Positions 8,629-18,411 are shown, numbered from the stretch's first letter. The stretch: 64,000 nucleotides of DNA from Saprospiraceae bacterium (GCA_020848695.1 JADLHT010000026.1:1-64000); one strand, 5' to 3'. Program-made: numbers and translations. Notes: generated by a model not told the origin, from the letters alone.

Positions 8629-10034
8629 TAAAATTGAAAATAGATAAATGGAAAATTATTTATACTTGAAAAAACGATAATCATGAATATTAAAATAAAA
8701 TAAACTGACCATCTAGCGTAGCTTTTTTGAACCGAACACCACTTATCAAATCGAGTATTAAATAGTACGTAATCAGACAAAATAAAAATTCCAAGAAAAA
8801 TCCACACTTTGGGATCAACATAAAATTTATCCTGCAGATGAATATTTTTTAATAGAGAGGCCAATAATGTTTTTACCTGATAAATGCTACTTGCTCTAAA
8901 TAAGATCCATATAAAACTAACGAGAATAAATGTTTTTGTGATATACAAAAGATTAACCCATGAATTTTTTAATTCTTTTATTCTTGGGAGGTATCGATCT
9001 GATAAGGATTCCATAATATAAATGAATCCATGCGCTAGTCCCCATATTATAAAGGTCCAATTGGCACCATGCCAAAATCCACTCAACGCAAATACAATCA
9101 AAATATTGATCATCCAACGTTGAATTTTTACCTTATTGCCCCCTAACGAAAAATAGACATAATCCCTAAACCAGCTGGACAATGAAATATGCCATCTTTG
9201 CCAGAATTCACCTATACCTTTTGAAAAATATGGATTTTTAAAATTATCCATCAGATTATATCCCATTGATTTCGCACATCCAACCGCAATAGTCGAATAG
9301 CCTAAAAAATCACAATATATCTGAAACGAATAAAAGAATAGTCCGGTGAGAATACTCAAGGTTCCATACTCCTTTGGATTTGCATAGATCTGATCAACAT
9401 AAGATGCCAGATTATCAGCGATGACCATTTTTACAAACAAGCCATAAAGAATTAATCTAAGTCCATTTGAAAGATTTGAATAATCCAGTTTTTTTTCTTC
9501 TTTTAGTTGAACCAATAGATTTTGGGGTCGTTCAATCGGACCGGTAACCAATTGTGGGTAGAACATCACATATAAAGAATAAATTCCAAAATTTCTTTCC
9601 GCTTTTTGATGACCTCTGTACACTTCGATTACATAACTTAGGCTTTGAAAAGTATGAAAGGACAGACCAATTGGCAAAACTACTTTAATCACCTTTTCCG
9701 GATAATAAAATCCCAATAGATGACTCAACTGAATCATGTTCTGATTAAAAAAATCAAGATACTTAAAAATAATCAACACAAGGCAGGTTGCAACAATACT
9801 GATGATTAAATATTTTTTCTTACGACTCTGATCTGACTTCTCGATATAAATTGCCGCTACATAATCAATCAGTATGGTAACAAATAGAATCAGAATATAC
9901 TGTGGGATAAAGAACATGTAAAACACACAGCTTGCAATCAGAAGAAGAATCCATCGGTACTTGTGCTTTAATAAAAAGAAAAGCAGGGTGACAAGCGGAA
10001 AAAAAATAAGGAATTCTATTGAGTTAAATAACAT
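8628..10034 (-). CDS. MBOAT family O-acyltransferase, AlgI-like
   Basis: A 468-residue polytopic membrane O-acyltransferase. The MBOAT hallmark is clear: GEFWQRWHISLSSWFRDYVY, then the catalytic-His segment SGFWHGANWTFIIWG. About ten hydrophobic segments. It moves acyl groups, usually acetyl, across the inner membrane for modification of cell-surface polysaccharide. Overlaps the start of the AlgJ-like gene by one base. No dedicated glycan synthesis cluster flanks it, so the acceptor is unknown. Confidence 0.93.
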   Translation of the reverse strand: MLFNSIEFLIFFPLVTLLFFLLKHKYRWILLLIASCVFYMFFIPQYILILFVTILIDYVAAIYIEKSDQSRKKKYLIISIVATCLVLIIFKYLDFFNQNMIQLSHLLGFYYPEKVIKVVLPIGLSFHTFQSLSYVIEVYRGHQKAERNFGIYSLYVMFYPQLVTGPIERPQNLLVQLKEEKKLDYSNLSNGLRLILYGLFVKMVIADNLASYVDQIYANPKEYGTLSILTGLFFYSFQIYCDFLGYSTIAVGCAKSMGYNLMDNFKNPYFSKGIGEFWQRWHISLSSWFRDYVYFSLGGNKVKIQRWMINILIVFALSGFWHGANWTFIIWGLAHGFIYIMESLSDRYLPRIKELKNSWVNLLYITKTFILVSFIWILFRASSIYQVKTLLASLLKNIHLQDKFYVDPKVWIFLGIFILSDYVLFNTRFDKWCSVQKSYARWSVYFILIFMIIVFSSINNFPFIYFQF

Positions 10035-10211
10035 AATTGATCGGCACTAACTACTCAGAGCTTATTCAGACCCTACTAATTAAATCTAGGAAAAATTGTT
10101 TCAAGAATCAAAAATAGTAAAAATTGTTTAGCTGAATTAAGTTAAATTTTACTTCTGTGAGCTAAACTAACAAAAAAACATAATGGTAAAAATAGAAAAA
10201 ATAAAATATTA

Positions 10212-10592
10212 CTACTTCATGGAATAGAATCCAATCATATTTCCTTCGGTATCCATTGCTATTCCACAAAAACCAAAATCGCCAATTTGAAATTTATCCT
10301 TAATCAGCTTACCACCTGCCCTAACAACTCTTCCGAGTTCCACAACACAGTCATCACAGTTAAAGTACGCTAAAGTACCACCTGTACCAGCCTGCATATA
10401 TTTAGTCTTACATAAGGCCCCGCTAATATTAGGTCCATCAGGATCCCACGGAAAGCCAAGCATTTCAAGATCAGCTGTATCTTCAGCCGATAACATAGGT
10501 TTCATCTTTATGTCTAATACCTCTTCGTAAAATTTTTGTGCCCGAGGCATATCATTCACGTAAATTTCTAACCAGGTAAATGGATTTTTCAT
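10212..10592 (-). CDS. VOC (glyoxalase/bleomycin resistance) family protein
   Basis: A single-module vicinal-oxygen-chelate protein of about 126 residues. It begins with the paired strands FTWLEIYVNDMPRAQKFYEEVL and ends with GNMIGFYSMK, where the last metal ligand position would lie. The ATG at 10592 gives the standard family N-terminus; a start at 10613 adds seven residues. Possible roles include glyoxalase-like detoxification or drug sequestration; no substrate can be assigned. It follows uvrA's end region by about 55 bases and is on the opposite side of uvrA from a second VOC gene. Confidence 0.85.
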   Translation of the reverse strand: MKNPFTWLEIYVNDMPRAQKFYEEVLDIKMKPMLSAEDTADLEMLGFPWDPDGPNISGALCKTKYMQAGTGGTLAYFNCDDCVVELGRVVRAGGKLIKDKFQIGDFGFCGIAMDTEGNMIGFYSMK

Positions 10593-10647
10593 TGGGTAAT
10601 TTATTTTATACAATAACTTAAAATTATTTTTTAAATTTAATTTAATG

Positions 10648-13488
10648 TCACATCTTCAATTCTTTCTTTAGAAATTCTCCGGTATGAGATTCTTTTACTT
10701 TTGAAATTCCTTCAGGAGTTCCATAGGCAATAATTTTTCCGCCATTTTTTCCTCCTTCTGGGCCCATGTCAAGTACAATATCAGCAACTTTAATAACATC
10801 GAGATTATGTTCTATAACTACAACTGTATTTCCTCTTTCAACAAGCTTTTGCAGTACATCTAACAGCATTTCTATATCCTGAAAATGCAAGCCAGTGGTA
10901 GGTTCATCCAAGATATAGAAAGTATTGCCTGTATCTTTCTTGGACAACTCTTCTGCCAGCTTAACTCGTTGTGCTTCTCCACCCGAAAGCGTTGTTGCCT
11001 GTTGCCCTAAGGTGATGTATCCCAATCCTACCAGATTCAGTGTATTTAGCTTTCGGAATATGTTTGGAATATTTTCAAAAAACTTAACTGCTTCTTCTAC
11101 AGTCATATTTAAGACATCTCCTATCGATTTTCCTTTGAAGAGGACTTCCAACGTTTCTCTGTTGTAACGCTTGCCATGACAGGTTTCACAGGGCACATAG
11201 ACGTCCGGCAGAAAATTCATTTCTATAATTCGCATACCACCACCTTCGCAGGTTTCGCATCTTCCACCTGAAACATTAAAAGAAAATCTTCCAGGTTTGT
11301 AACCTCTGATTTTTGCTTCCTGCAATCCACAAAATAAATTTCTGATCTCCGTAAAAACTCCGGTATAAGTTGCTGGATTGGATCGCGGAGTTCTACCAAT
11401 CGGATTCTGATCAATTTCAACTACCTTATCAATATATTCTAATCCTTCAACTTTATCGTAAGGTAAAGGCCTTTGAAGACTTTGATAGAAATGTGAACGA
11501 AGGATTGGATAGAGTGTTTCATTTATTAAGCTTGATTTTCCACTTCCGGATACACCGGTAACGCAGATGAAACATCCAAGAGGTATTTTTAAGCTAACAT
11601 TTTTAAGATTGTTTCCTCTTGCACCATGCAAGCCAATAAAATTTCCATTTCCTTTTCTTCTTTTGTTGGGTATTGAAATATTCAATTTTCCGGAAAGGTA
11701 TTGGGCGGTTTTTGATTTCTCAATTTTCAGAAAATTTTCGGGACTTCCTTGGGCAACAATCTTTCCTCCATGAATTCCGGCACCTGGTCCAAGATCAATA
11801 ATATAGTCGGAAGCCATCATAATATCCTTATCATGCTCCACAACAATGATTGTATTGTCGAGTTTTTTTAATTCTTGTAAGGATTGTATCAATCGCTGAT
11901 TATCTCTTTGGTGGAGACCTATTGATGGCTCATCCAGAATATAAGTAATGCCACTTAGCTGAGAACCAATCTGTGTTGCCAGTCGTGTCCGTTGTGATTC
12001 ACCACCACTTAGGGTATTGGTTGGACGATTTAATGAAAGATAATCAAGACCTACATATTTTAGAAAACCCAACCGAATATTAATCTCTTTTAGAATGTCT
12101 TTTGAAATTTGTTTCTGCCTATCCGATAGCTGACTTTCAAGCTTACTCATCCATAGGATCAGATCTCCAATATCCATATTGGCCAATTCTGCAATATTTT
12201 TATTGTTGAGTTTAAAAAATAATGAATCTTTTTTTAAACGGGTTCCTTCACAAGCAGGACAATTGGTAATAATCATAAAGTCTTCAGCAAACTGTCTGAT
12301 TTTTTCTGAAGTAGAATCGCGTTGCCATCGTTTCAGCATATTGACTAATCCCTCGCTTGCTAAATGAAATTCATCATCCATCCAGCTGTGTTTTGGATCA
12401 ATCGGAAAACTACTGTCTCCACCATACAGAATTGTATCAATTGCTTTTTTGGGAATCTTTTTTATGGGTGTATTATAATTAAAATGATAGCGATCAGCAA
12501 TCTGTTTTAAATTTTTAAAAGTTATTGTTTCACGAACTTCACCCAATGGACGAATTCCAATTTCTTGAATACTTAAATTTTCGTCAGGAATAATTAGACG
12601 ATAATCTACCTCATGTACCTTCCCCAATCCTTTACATTCAGGACAGTAGCCATACGGCGAATTAAATGAAAAAGAATTTGGTGAAGGTTCGTCATAAGAA
12701 ATTCCACTTTCCGGATCCATAAGTTTTTTACTGAATGGAACCAATTTATCTTCATCAAGAATAAAAATCAGTTCATTGCCAATTCGCAATGCAGTCTGAA
12801 GACTATAGGTCAGTCTATCCAAACGTTCCGGAATAACCTGGATACGATCTACCAATACTTCAATATCATGTATTTTAAATCGATCCAGACTTAACCCTGG
12901 TTTCAATTCCGAAATTATCCCATCTATCCTGACTTTATTAAATCCTTGCTTTCTGACAGAATCAAAAAGTTCGCGATAATTTCCTTTTCTGGATCTTACA
13001 AGGGGTGCAAGAATACTGATCTGTTTGTTCTGAAAAGAATCTACTATGGTTCCAATCATTTGTTCTTCAGTATATCGTATCATTTTCATGCCGGTGATAC
13101 GAGAATAAGCGTCAGAAGCTCTTGCAAAAAAAAGACGAAACAAATCATAGATTTCTGTAGTTGTTCCCACAGTGGACCTGGGATTCCATCCTGTTGTTTT
13201 TTGTTCTATAGAAATGACAGGACTTAAGCCATCTATTTTTTCTACATCAGGTCTTTCAAGATTTCCAATGAACTGTCTTGCATAGCTTGAAAAAGTCTCC
13301 ATGTATCTTCTTTGTCCTTCAGAATAAATAGTGTCAAACGCCAAAGATGATTTTCCACTGCCTGAGATACCTGTCAGAACTACCAGTTTATGTCTTGGAA
13401 TGTTTACTGAAACAGAATCCAGATTATGCTCCCGAGCACCAATAATCTCAATGTGATCTAATTCTGAAAAGCTAAGAAGCTCTGACAT
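10648..13488 (-). CDS. uvrA: excinuclease ABC subunit A
   Basis: DNA damage-recognition ATPase of nucleotide excision repair. Two ABC ATPase modules are present: Walker A GISGSGKSSL and GVSGSGKSSL, with signature motifs LSGGESQR and LSGGEAQR. The zinc-binding cysteine pairs occur as CPECKG, CPACEG, CETCEGG and CETCHG. About 946 residues from the ATG at 13488; an upstream start at 13512 adds eight residues. Divergent from the MGMT gene, a neat pairing of two DNA repair genes around one roughly 100-base intergenic region. Confidence 0.97.
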   Translation of the reverse strand: MSELLSFSELDHIEIIGAREHNLDSVSVNIPRHKLVVLTGISGSGKSSLAFDTIYSEGQRRYMETFSSYARQFIGNLERPDVEKIDGLSPVISIEQKTTGWNPRSTVGTTTEIYDLFRLFFARASDAYSRITGMKMIRYTEEQMIGTIVDSFQNKQISILAPLVRSRKGNYRELFDSVRKQGFNKVRIDGIISELKPGLSLDRFKIHDIEVLVDRIQVIPERLDRLTYSLQTALRIGNELIFILDEDKLVPFSKKLMDPESGISYDEPSPNSFSFNSPYGYCPECKGLGKVHEVDYRLIIPDENLSIQEIGIRPLGEVRETITFKNLKQIADRYHFNYNTPIKKIPKKAIDTILYGGDSSFPIDPKHSWMDDEFHLASEGLVNMLKRWQRDSTSEKIRQFAEDFMIITNCPACEGTRLKKDSLFFKLNNKNIAELANMDIGDLILWMSKLESQLSDRQKQISKDILKEINIRLGFLKYVGLDYLSLNRPTNTLSGGESQRTRLATQIGSQLSGITYILDEPSIGLHQRDNQRLIQSLQELKKLDNTIIVVEHDKDIMMASDYIIDLGPGAGIHGGKIVAQGSPENFLKIEKSKTAQYLSGKLNISIPNKRRKGNGNFIGLHGARGNNLKNVSLKIPLGCFICVTGVSGSGKSSLINETLYPILRSHFYQSLQRPLPYDKVEGLEYIDKVVEIDQNPIGRTPRSNPATYTGVFTEIRNLFCGLQEAKIRGYKPGRFSFNVSGGRCETCEGGGMRIIEMNFLPDVYVPCETCHGKRYNRETLEVLFKGKSIGDVLNMTVEEAVKFFENIPNIFRKLNTLNLVGLGYITLGQQATTLSGGEAQRVKLAEELSKKDTGNTFYILDEPTTGLHFQDIEMLLDVLQKLVERGNTVVVIEHNLDVIKVADIVLDMGPEGGKNGGKIIAYGTPEGISKVKESHTGEFLKKELKM

Positions 13489-13571
13489 AAAAGTAGGGTA
13501 AAAATAAAGCACAGTTTGATTTATAACTCTATTTGCTAAAGAATTTAGTATTTATACGAAGAAAATAATTA

Positions 13572-13579
13572 TAAATTTG
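13572..13579 (+). promoter_or_regulatory. putative -7 promoter box of the MGMT operon
   Basis: TAAATTTG matches the Bacteroidota housekeeping -7 consensus TAnnTTTG. It ends 10 bases before the ATG at 13590, so the transcript would begin with very little or no leader. A TTTA at 13551-13554 is the best -33 candidate (spacing 17) and is only a partial match to TTTG. Confidence 0.5.
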
Positions 13580-13589
13580 TCAATTGATT

Positions 13590-14132
13590 ATGGAACTTTT
13601 AACTTTTAAGCCTCAGAAGGAAAAAATATTATTATTTATTTCAGAATTTAGGCTTTCGATTGGTAATTTGTGTTTGGTCCAATATGAAGACGGAATATTA
13701 ATCAGTTCAATGTATAATCTGAAAACTGTATCAGAAATTTTGAAAACAACGATTGATAATGTGGAAATTGTTGAGCAGGCTACTGAATTAATGGTTGACA
13801 TCATTAAGAGTATAGGACAACAACGTCAAATCAAGGTAAAACTTTTTATCAGAGGAACTAATTTTCAGATAAAGGTATGGAAAGAATTGGTAAAAATTCC
13901 ATTTGGCAAAACAACAAATTATTTAAAAATTGCCCAAGCCATAAACAGTCCTTCAGGTTCCAGGGCAGTAGGTGCAGCCATCGGTAGCAACGATCATGCT
14001 TATCTTATTCCTTGTCATCGGGTCTTATACAGTTCAGGAAAATCAGGTCATTTTAAATGGGGAGATCAAATTAAAAAACAATTGTTACAATTTGAGAATC
14101 CGGATTTGAAATTTCAAAATTCATTATTCTGA
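13590..14132 (+). CDS. methylated-DNA--protein-cysteine methyltransferase
   Basis: Repairs O6-alkylguanine by irreversible transfer to its own cysteine. The active-site motif IPCHRV is present with Cys near residue 142, preceded by the helix-turn-helix region (IPFGKTTNY) and the Asn hinge (SRAVGAAIGSN). 180 residues from ATG 13590; the TTG at 13584 is an alternative. It is the first gene of an operon with HPRT (TGATG overlap) and a VOC protein. Confidence 0.94.
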   Translation: MELLTFKPQKEKILLFISEFRLSIGNLCLVQYEDGILISSMYNLKTVSEILKTTIDNVEIVEQATELMVDIIKSIGQQRQIKVKLFIRGTNFQIKVWKELVKIPFGKTTNYLKIAQAINSPSGSRAVGAAIGSNDHAYLIPCHRVLYSSGKSGHFKWGDQIKKQLLQFENPDLKFQNSLF

Positions 14133-14668
14133 TGAAATCGGTCGTCATTGACAACAAATTCTTTGAACTCATACTTTCCAAAGAAACAATTCATGACCGA
14201 ATTGAAATCATGGCTAAGTCTATCGATTTAATTTTCGACAAAGCAGATTGTATTGATGCTATTGTACTTATGAATGGGGCATTTATATTTGCAGCTGATC
14301 TAACAAGACAATTAGATAATGTTCAATTACATTTCATCAAAACTTCTTCTTATCAGGGATTCAATAATTCAGGAGAAGTATTTATTCAACAAATAGACTA
14401 TAAAATATTTGTCAATAAGAATGTCTTGATCATAGAAGACATTATTGAATCAGGAAATACAGTAAAGGAGCTGATGAATAAACTTCACAATATTCCAATC
14501 CGGAAATTGGTAATAGCAACATTAGTTTTAAAGCCCGGAAAATTACTTTATTCATTTGATGATCTTATCGCCGGCTTTGAAATTAATGATCAATTTATAA
14601 TTGGGTATGGAATGGATTATAATGAATCAGGACGAAATCTTCCGGGAATCTACCAATTGAGAAATTAA
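14132..14668 (+). CDS. hypoxanthine (purine) phosphoribosyltransferase
   Basis: Salvages hypoxanthine or guanine with PRPP. The PRPP-binding loop reads VLIIEDIIESGNT, and the segment before it (LMNGAFIFAADLTRQL) matches the HPRT loop I region. 178 residues, typical length. Its ATG overlaps the upstream stop codon by one base. The core IEDIIE differs slightly from the usual VEDIIDTG by having Glu-Ser in place of Asp-Thr, so specificity could be shifted. Confidence 0.9.
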   Translation: MKSVVIDNKFFELILSKETIHDRIEIMAKSIDLIFDKADCIDAIVLMNGAFIFAADLTRQLDNVQLHFIKTSSYQGFNNSGEVFIQQIDYKIFVNKNVLIIEDIIESGNTVKELMNKLHNIPIRKLVIATLVLKPGKLLYSFDDLIAGFEINDQFIIGYGMDYNESGRNLPGIYQLRN

Positions 14669-14671
14669 CAG

Positions 14672-15073
14672 ATGATCAAACATATTAAGCTTATTGAGAT
14701 AATTCTGTTTGTCAACGATCAAGACACAAGTTACCAATTTTACAAAAAAGTATTTCGCAAGGAAGCAGATTTAAATGTTCCTGGCATGACAGAATTCAAC
14801 TTGTCAGACAATTGTAAAGTTGGATTAATGAGCACCAGGAATATTGAAAAAATACTTGAAGCCAGAAGCCCTCACCCAGACAAAGGAAATGGAGTTCCGA
14901 GGTGTGAGTTGTATTTCTATGTTGACAACATTCAGGTGGAATTTGATAATGCAAAGAAAATTGGTGCAAAACTGCTAAGTCCAATTAAGGAAAGAGATTG
15001 GGGAGATAAAGCGTGTTACTTTTCTGATCCGGATGGACATATTATTGCATTTGCTGAGAAAATAAAAAAGTAA
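14672..15073 (+). CDS. VOC family protein
   Basis: A 133-residue vicinal-oxygen-chelate protein: N-terminal strand-helix IEIILFVNDQDTSYQFYKKVF, a mid-chain E-L-Y-F-Y-V-D, and the C-terminal FSDPDGHIIAFAE with a Glu in the metal-ligand position. Starts three bases after the HPRT stop and is the last gene of the MGMT-HPRT-VOC operon. Likely a small-molecule detoxification or binding protein; not the same as the VOC gene at 10212. Confidence 0.85.
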   Translation: MIKHIKLIEIILFVNDQDTSYQFYKKVFRKEADLNVPGMTEFNLSDNCKVGLMSTRNIEKILEARSPHPDKGNGVPRCELYFYVDNIQVEFDNAKKIGAKLLSPIKERDWGDKACYFSDPDGHIIAFAEKIKK

Positions 15074-15282
15074 ATTAATAAAATTATTTTCCAAAACATC
15101 ATTTCATAAATATCTCCCCGCGTAATTAATTCAGAATAGATTAATAGTTGCTACTTCTGATTTTTTTATATTCATAGTAAGTCAATCTTTAATAAGGGAA
15201 TAAGGATATGCCTGTCAATAAATTTATTATAAAAACAATGTTATATTAAATTCATATCGAAAAAAAATTATTATATGACCAC

Positions 15283-15560
15283 TACCTTATTTAAACCTCT
15301 ATACATCCTATGATAATCCAAGGTTTACAAGTCAGATCTAGTACTTGATGATCTTATCGGAATAAATCAGTTTTGCATCACTAAAGATTTTCAAGAAGTA
15401 AGTACCTTGAACCAGGTTCATGGTTGGAAGAATAGTACTTCCTATAGCAGTCCTTTCTGTTACCTTATTGCCTAATACATCGTACAATTCTATCTTCAAT
15501 CTAATATTCCTTAAGTCATCATTTATTCTTATCATTAAATTGTCAGTAACAGGATTTGGA
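15283..15560. repeat. duplicated T9SS sorting-domain DNA, copy A
   Basis: This stretch aligns with 18600-18880 at roughly nine bases in ten by hand. The match covers the coding sequence of the T9SS sorting domain and continues about 45 bases past the stop codon into non-coding DNA, then ends abruptly at the YPNPV linker. A segmental duplication of the 3' end of a surface-protein gene, not parallel conservation of protein sequence. Confidence 0.85.
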
Positions 15561-17584
15561 TATACTTTTATTTCTGTTTCGTTAGTAAGCTCCCCGAAAG
15601 AGACCAGTGGAGTATTGTAACGCCATAGTCCGTCATATGTTAGAGAAATATTAAGCTGACCCTGATCATCTACAATCATATCATTTACGATCGTATATTT
15701 TTCTTTAGAATGAAAGTCTGGTAGGTTGTAAGTTAAATCCTTCCAGTTATTGCCATCATCATCTGAATAAAATATTCCTTTAATTGGTTGAAACAAATTA
15801 TTGGCTGCACAAATAAATCGACTATTCCCTAAAGGTCTAACAATGCTAAAGTAGTAATTATCTGGTCTCGTATCTAGTCTTAAATATGAATTAAAATCGT
15901 AAGTAGCGAATATATCGATTATATTATTGTTGTCTTGAGCATGTAAAATACATCTTCCATCGTTTTCGAAAAACAAATCATTTATATAGAATTTAGGAAA
16001 CCTAATATCAAGATTCCAAGTTCTCCCTTTGTCTCTAGAGACATAAACTTGACTTATATTAGTTCCTGAAAGTATTAAATAAAAAAATCCATTCTTGTCC
16101 GATTTCATTAACAAATTCAAATTAGACTTAAAATTCTCATGAACTAGGTTCCAATGATCTCCATTGTCATTACTATAATAAAAATCAATAACATTTCCAA
16201 CAGAAGGATTAGAAAGTGCCACTGCAATTAATTCTTCTTGACTTAAGTGAAATACTTTACTAATGCCTCTGATGGTCGTATTATAAGTCCATGTTTGACC
16301 AAAATCAAGAGATCTATAAAGAGTATCCAAACGATAATTAAAACTAAATCTAATGGGACCGTTAGATTGTAGGCTTAGAAATTTCATAAAATCCGATTCA
16401 TGAGAATAATTTACTCTATTCAAATAAAACCAATTACGCCCTCCATTATTAGACTTAATGTAATTACAATCATATTTGCAGATGAATTCATTATTATTAT
16501 TGGTAATTTCAGTAAAATTATAGTTGGAATATTCTAGATTAACTTGAGTCCAATTTGAATTTTGAGAATTTATCACTAATAGTTCTCGAAGATCGCAATT
16601 CGGGTGTGAACTTAATACAACAGCATGATTTGTATCCCAATAAAAAAATTTATCAACTCCTCCACGAAAAGGAAATTTATAACTAAAATTGTAAATTTTA
16701 TGCCAAGTATTGCAATTGTCATAAGTAATAAATAGGTTAGGATCTTTAAAACAAATTATTGAGTTGTCTGATTCTGATTTATAAATTCCAAATACCTTGC
16801 CATGATTTTTCAAAATGGTATCTATAATTGGTGCAAATAAACTTTTTCCTTTGTTAGAATAATAATAAAGCTCCTCTTCTACTCCTAGATACATATCACC
16901 ATTTTCTAAAATTATCGAGTGGCTAGCAACTTGAAATGGAATCGAAACCAATTTATAAGTTTTAAAAGATTGGGAATTATATTGATATATATCTGTAATT
17001 CCATTTTTATAAGTTATGCTGTAATTGATACTATCATTATAAGGGAAAAAATTTAATACAGGCGCTCCTTCATCAAATACCTTTGAAATTGACTGAGTTG
17101 AATTATTCCACCTTTCATTCATCATTTTAATGCTGTTACTTTCCTTGAAAAAAACTCTGCAATTATTATCTATTTTAACATTGCTCATTTCATTAACATA
17201 CGAGCTTAAGCTAGTATCTAGTAACATAATTCTAACTAATTTATCATTAATTAACCTAAATAACACTCCATAGCTTGCTGTAACTAAGGAGTTGTCACAA
17301 TCTAAAGTGAGGCTACTTTTTTGATTCAAATTTTCAGGATTAAATGGATAATTATTCAATACATTCTGACTGTTAAGAGATACATAATTCGGCAAATTCT
17401 CAAAAATATTAAAAGATCTAATCTCATACTTACCACGAATTGTACAGTAAATAGTTCCTTCTTTTTTAGCAGCAATATCACGAATAAACATATTCTGCGG
17501 CATATCAATTCTTTCCCACTGACTCTGGGCTGTTGCATAGAAAATAATTGAATAATAGAGAAGACAGTGAAATAATTTTATCAT
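15338..17584 (-). CDS. exported BNR-repeat protein with T9SS type A sorting domain
   Basis: A secreted protein of about 748 residues. The ATG at 17584 puts a clean signal peptide at the N-terminus (KLFHCLLYYSIIFYATAQSQ); an upstream start at 17617 would not. The body carries several BNR/sortilin-type motifs, S-x-D-x-G-x-x-W, for example SNDNGDHW, SRDKGRTW, SDDDGNNW, SLDFGQTW and SNNGGRNW, so a beta-propeller is expected. The last 70 residues are a type IX sorting domain (VYPNPV, then GTYFLKI, ending KIIKY). Probably cell-surface bound or released. It starts 13 bases after the Cys-rich gene's stop and so is likely downstream in its operon. No catalytic residues identified. Confidence 0.9.
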   Translation of the reverse strand: MIKLFHCLLYYSIIFYATAQSQWERIDMPQNMFIRDIAAKKEGTIYCTIRGKYEIRSFNIFENLPNYVSLNSQNVLNNYPFNPENLNQKSSLTLDCDNSLVTASYGVLFRLINDKLVRIMLLDTSLSSYVNEMSNVKIDNNCRVFFKESNSIKMMNERWNNSTQSISKVFDEGAPVLNFFPYNDSINYSITYKNGITDIYQYNSQSFKTYKLVSIPFQVASHSIILENGDMYLGVEEELYYYSNKGKSLFAPIIDTILKNHGKVFGIYKSESDNSIICFKDPNLFITYDNCNTWHKIYNFSYKFPFRGGVDKFFYWDTNHAVVLSSHPNCDLRELLVINSQNSNWTQVNLEYSNYNFTEITNNNNEFICKYDCNYIKSNNGGRNWFYLNRVNYSHESDFMKFLSLQSNGPIRFSFNYRLDTLYRSLDFGQTWTYNTTIRGISKVFHLSQEELIAVALSNPSVGNVIDFYYSNDNGDHWNLVHENFKSNLNLLMKSDKNGFFYLILSGTNISQVYVSRDKGRTWNLDIRFPKFYINDLFFENDGRCILHAQDNNNIIDIFATYDFNSYLRLDTRPDNYYFSIVRPLGNSRFICAANNLFQPIKGIFYSDDDGNNWKDLTYNLPDFHSKEKYTIVNDMIVDDQGQLNISLTYDGLWRYNTPLVSFGELTNETEIKVYPNPVTDNLMIRINDDLRNIRLKIELYDVLGNKVTERTAIGSTILPTMNLVQGTYFLKIFSDAKLIYSDKIIKY

Positions 17585-17597
17585 ATTCAACCTTACA

Positions 17598-18362
17598 CTA
17601 TTGTCCTTGTCCACCACCTCCTACTGGGCAGCAAGCATATTCAAATTCAACAACGAGATATATGTTAAAACATTCTAGATTATTCGATACACAAAATGAT
17701 TCAAAATTCTTTTCACATATTTTTATTCTCACATCTAGTAATACTCCATAATAACTAGAAGAACTGCATTTTTGAAAACCAGAATTCCAAATATTTTCAA
17801 TATCATCAATCACTAAATTTTGAACTGCCACAGGTATATCCACATTGTATTGAGCATCGGGTTCATTAGTTAAATGGCAGGTATAAGAAGTTGAATAATT
17901 TTGCAAAGTACAATTTGCAAAAGGTCTCGTATTTGTACCTCCATACTCATCATCTATGTCATCATCATCGTAGTTAAGACTATACTCATAAGTTAGAATG
18001 CTACAATTTTGGTGTGCTGTTCCTTTTTGTCCACAATTGAATAATCTTTTTGTAGCTCTATTTTCTAATGCACAACCAATAGCAAACATCCAATGCCTTG
18101 TTGTGGTAAAATTCGAACGGAATAAATCATTACTTGAATTACAACATGAATTTGAAATACAACATGTCATACTATCTCTAACATACTCGCAAAAAAACAT
18201 AGCTTCTGAAGGATTTGCATTTTTAACAGCTTGAGTATCACCTTCAATATACCTATTGAATTCTTGCTTTGATAGTAAGCTATATTTATCAGAATTTTTC
18301 TCTAAACTGTCTTCTTTGCATCCCTTATTAAGACATACTGCTCCCAAAAGTAGCATTAGCAA
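17598..18362 (-). CDS. Cys-rich exported protein with repeat-controlled start (putatively phase-variable)
   Basis: An unrecognised Cys-rich protein: 18 Cys in 254 residues, including CC pairs, an Asp-rich patch (DDDDIDDEYGG) and a Gly/Gln-rich end. The given 5' end is a TTG; another in-frame start is ATG 18356. Both lie inside a hydrophobic stretch, which is odd. The natural start is ATG 18415, behind a good promoter, but it is one base out of frame because seven copies of a 5-bp repeat intervene. With six copies it would read MKSNPIQSNPIQFNLLLLML and on into the gene, giving an N-region plus hydrophobic core typical of an export signal. A lipoprotein Cys is possible (GAVC or NKGC), but neither fits the lipobox well. 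Confidence 0.7.
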   Translation of the reverse strand: MLMLLLGAVCLNKGCKEDSLEKNSDKYSLLSKQEFNRYIEGDTQAVKNANPSEAMFFCEYVRDSMTCCISNSCCNSSNDLFRSNFTTTRHWMFAIGCALENRATKRLFNCGQKGTAHQNCSILTYEYSLNYDDDDIDDEYGGTNTRPFANCTLQNYSTSYTCHLTNEPDAQYNVDIPVAVQNLVIDDIENIWNSGFQKCSSSSYYGVLLDVRIKICEKNFESFCVSNNLECFNIYLVVEFEYACCPVGGGGQGQ

Positions 18363-18373
18363 TAATAAGTTAA

Positions 18374-18411
18374 ATTGGATTGGATTGGATTGGATTGGAT
18401 TGGATTGGATT
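18374..18411. repeat. (ATTGG)7.6 tandem repeat, candidate phase-variation tract
   Basis: Seven perfect ATTGG units (18374-18408) plus ATT. On the gene strand this is ATCCA repeated, lying just after ATG 18415. As the unit is not a multiple of three, slippage shifts the frame. Seven copies give a 19-codon dead-end peptide, eight a 16-codon one, and six or nine open the full gene. Three units encode the pentapeptide SNPIQ. Confidence 0.9.

Noticed and set aside
18374..18411. Tandem repeat as a CRISPR-like array
   Set aside because: The unit is 5 bases with no spacers; it is a simple-sequence tract.
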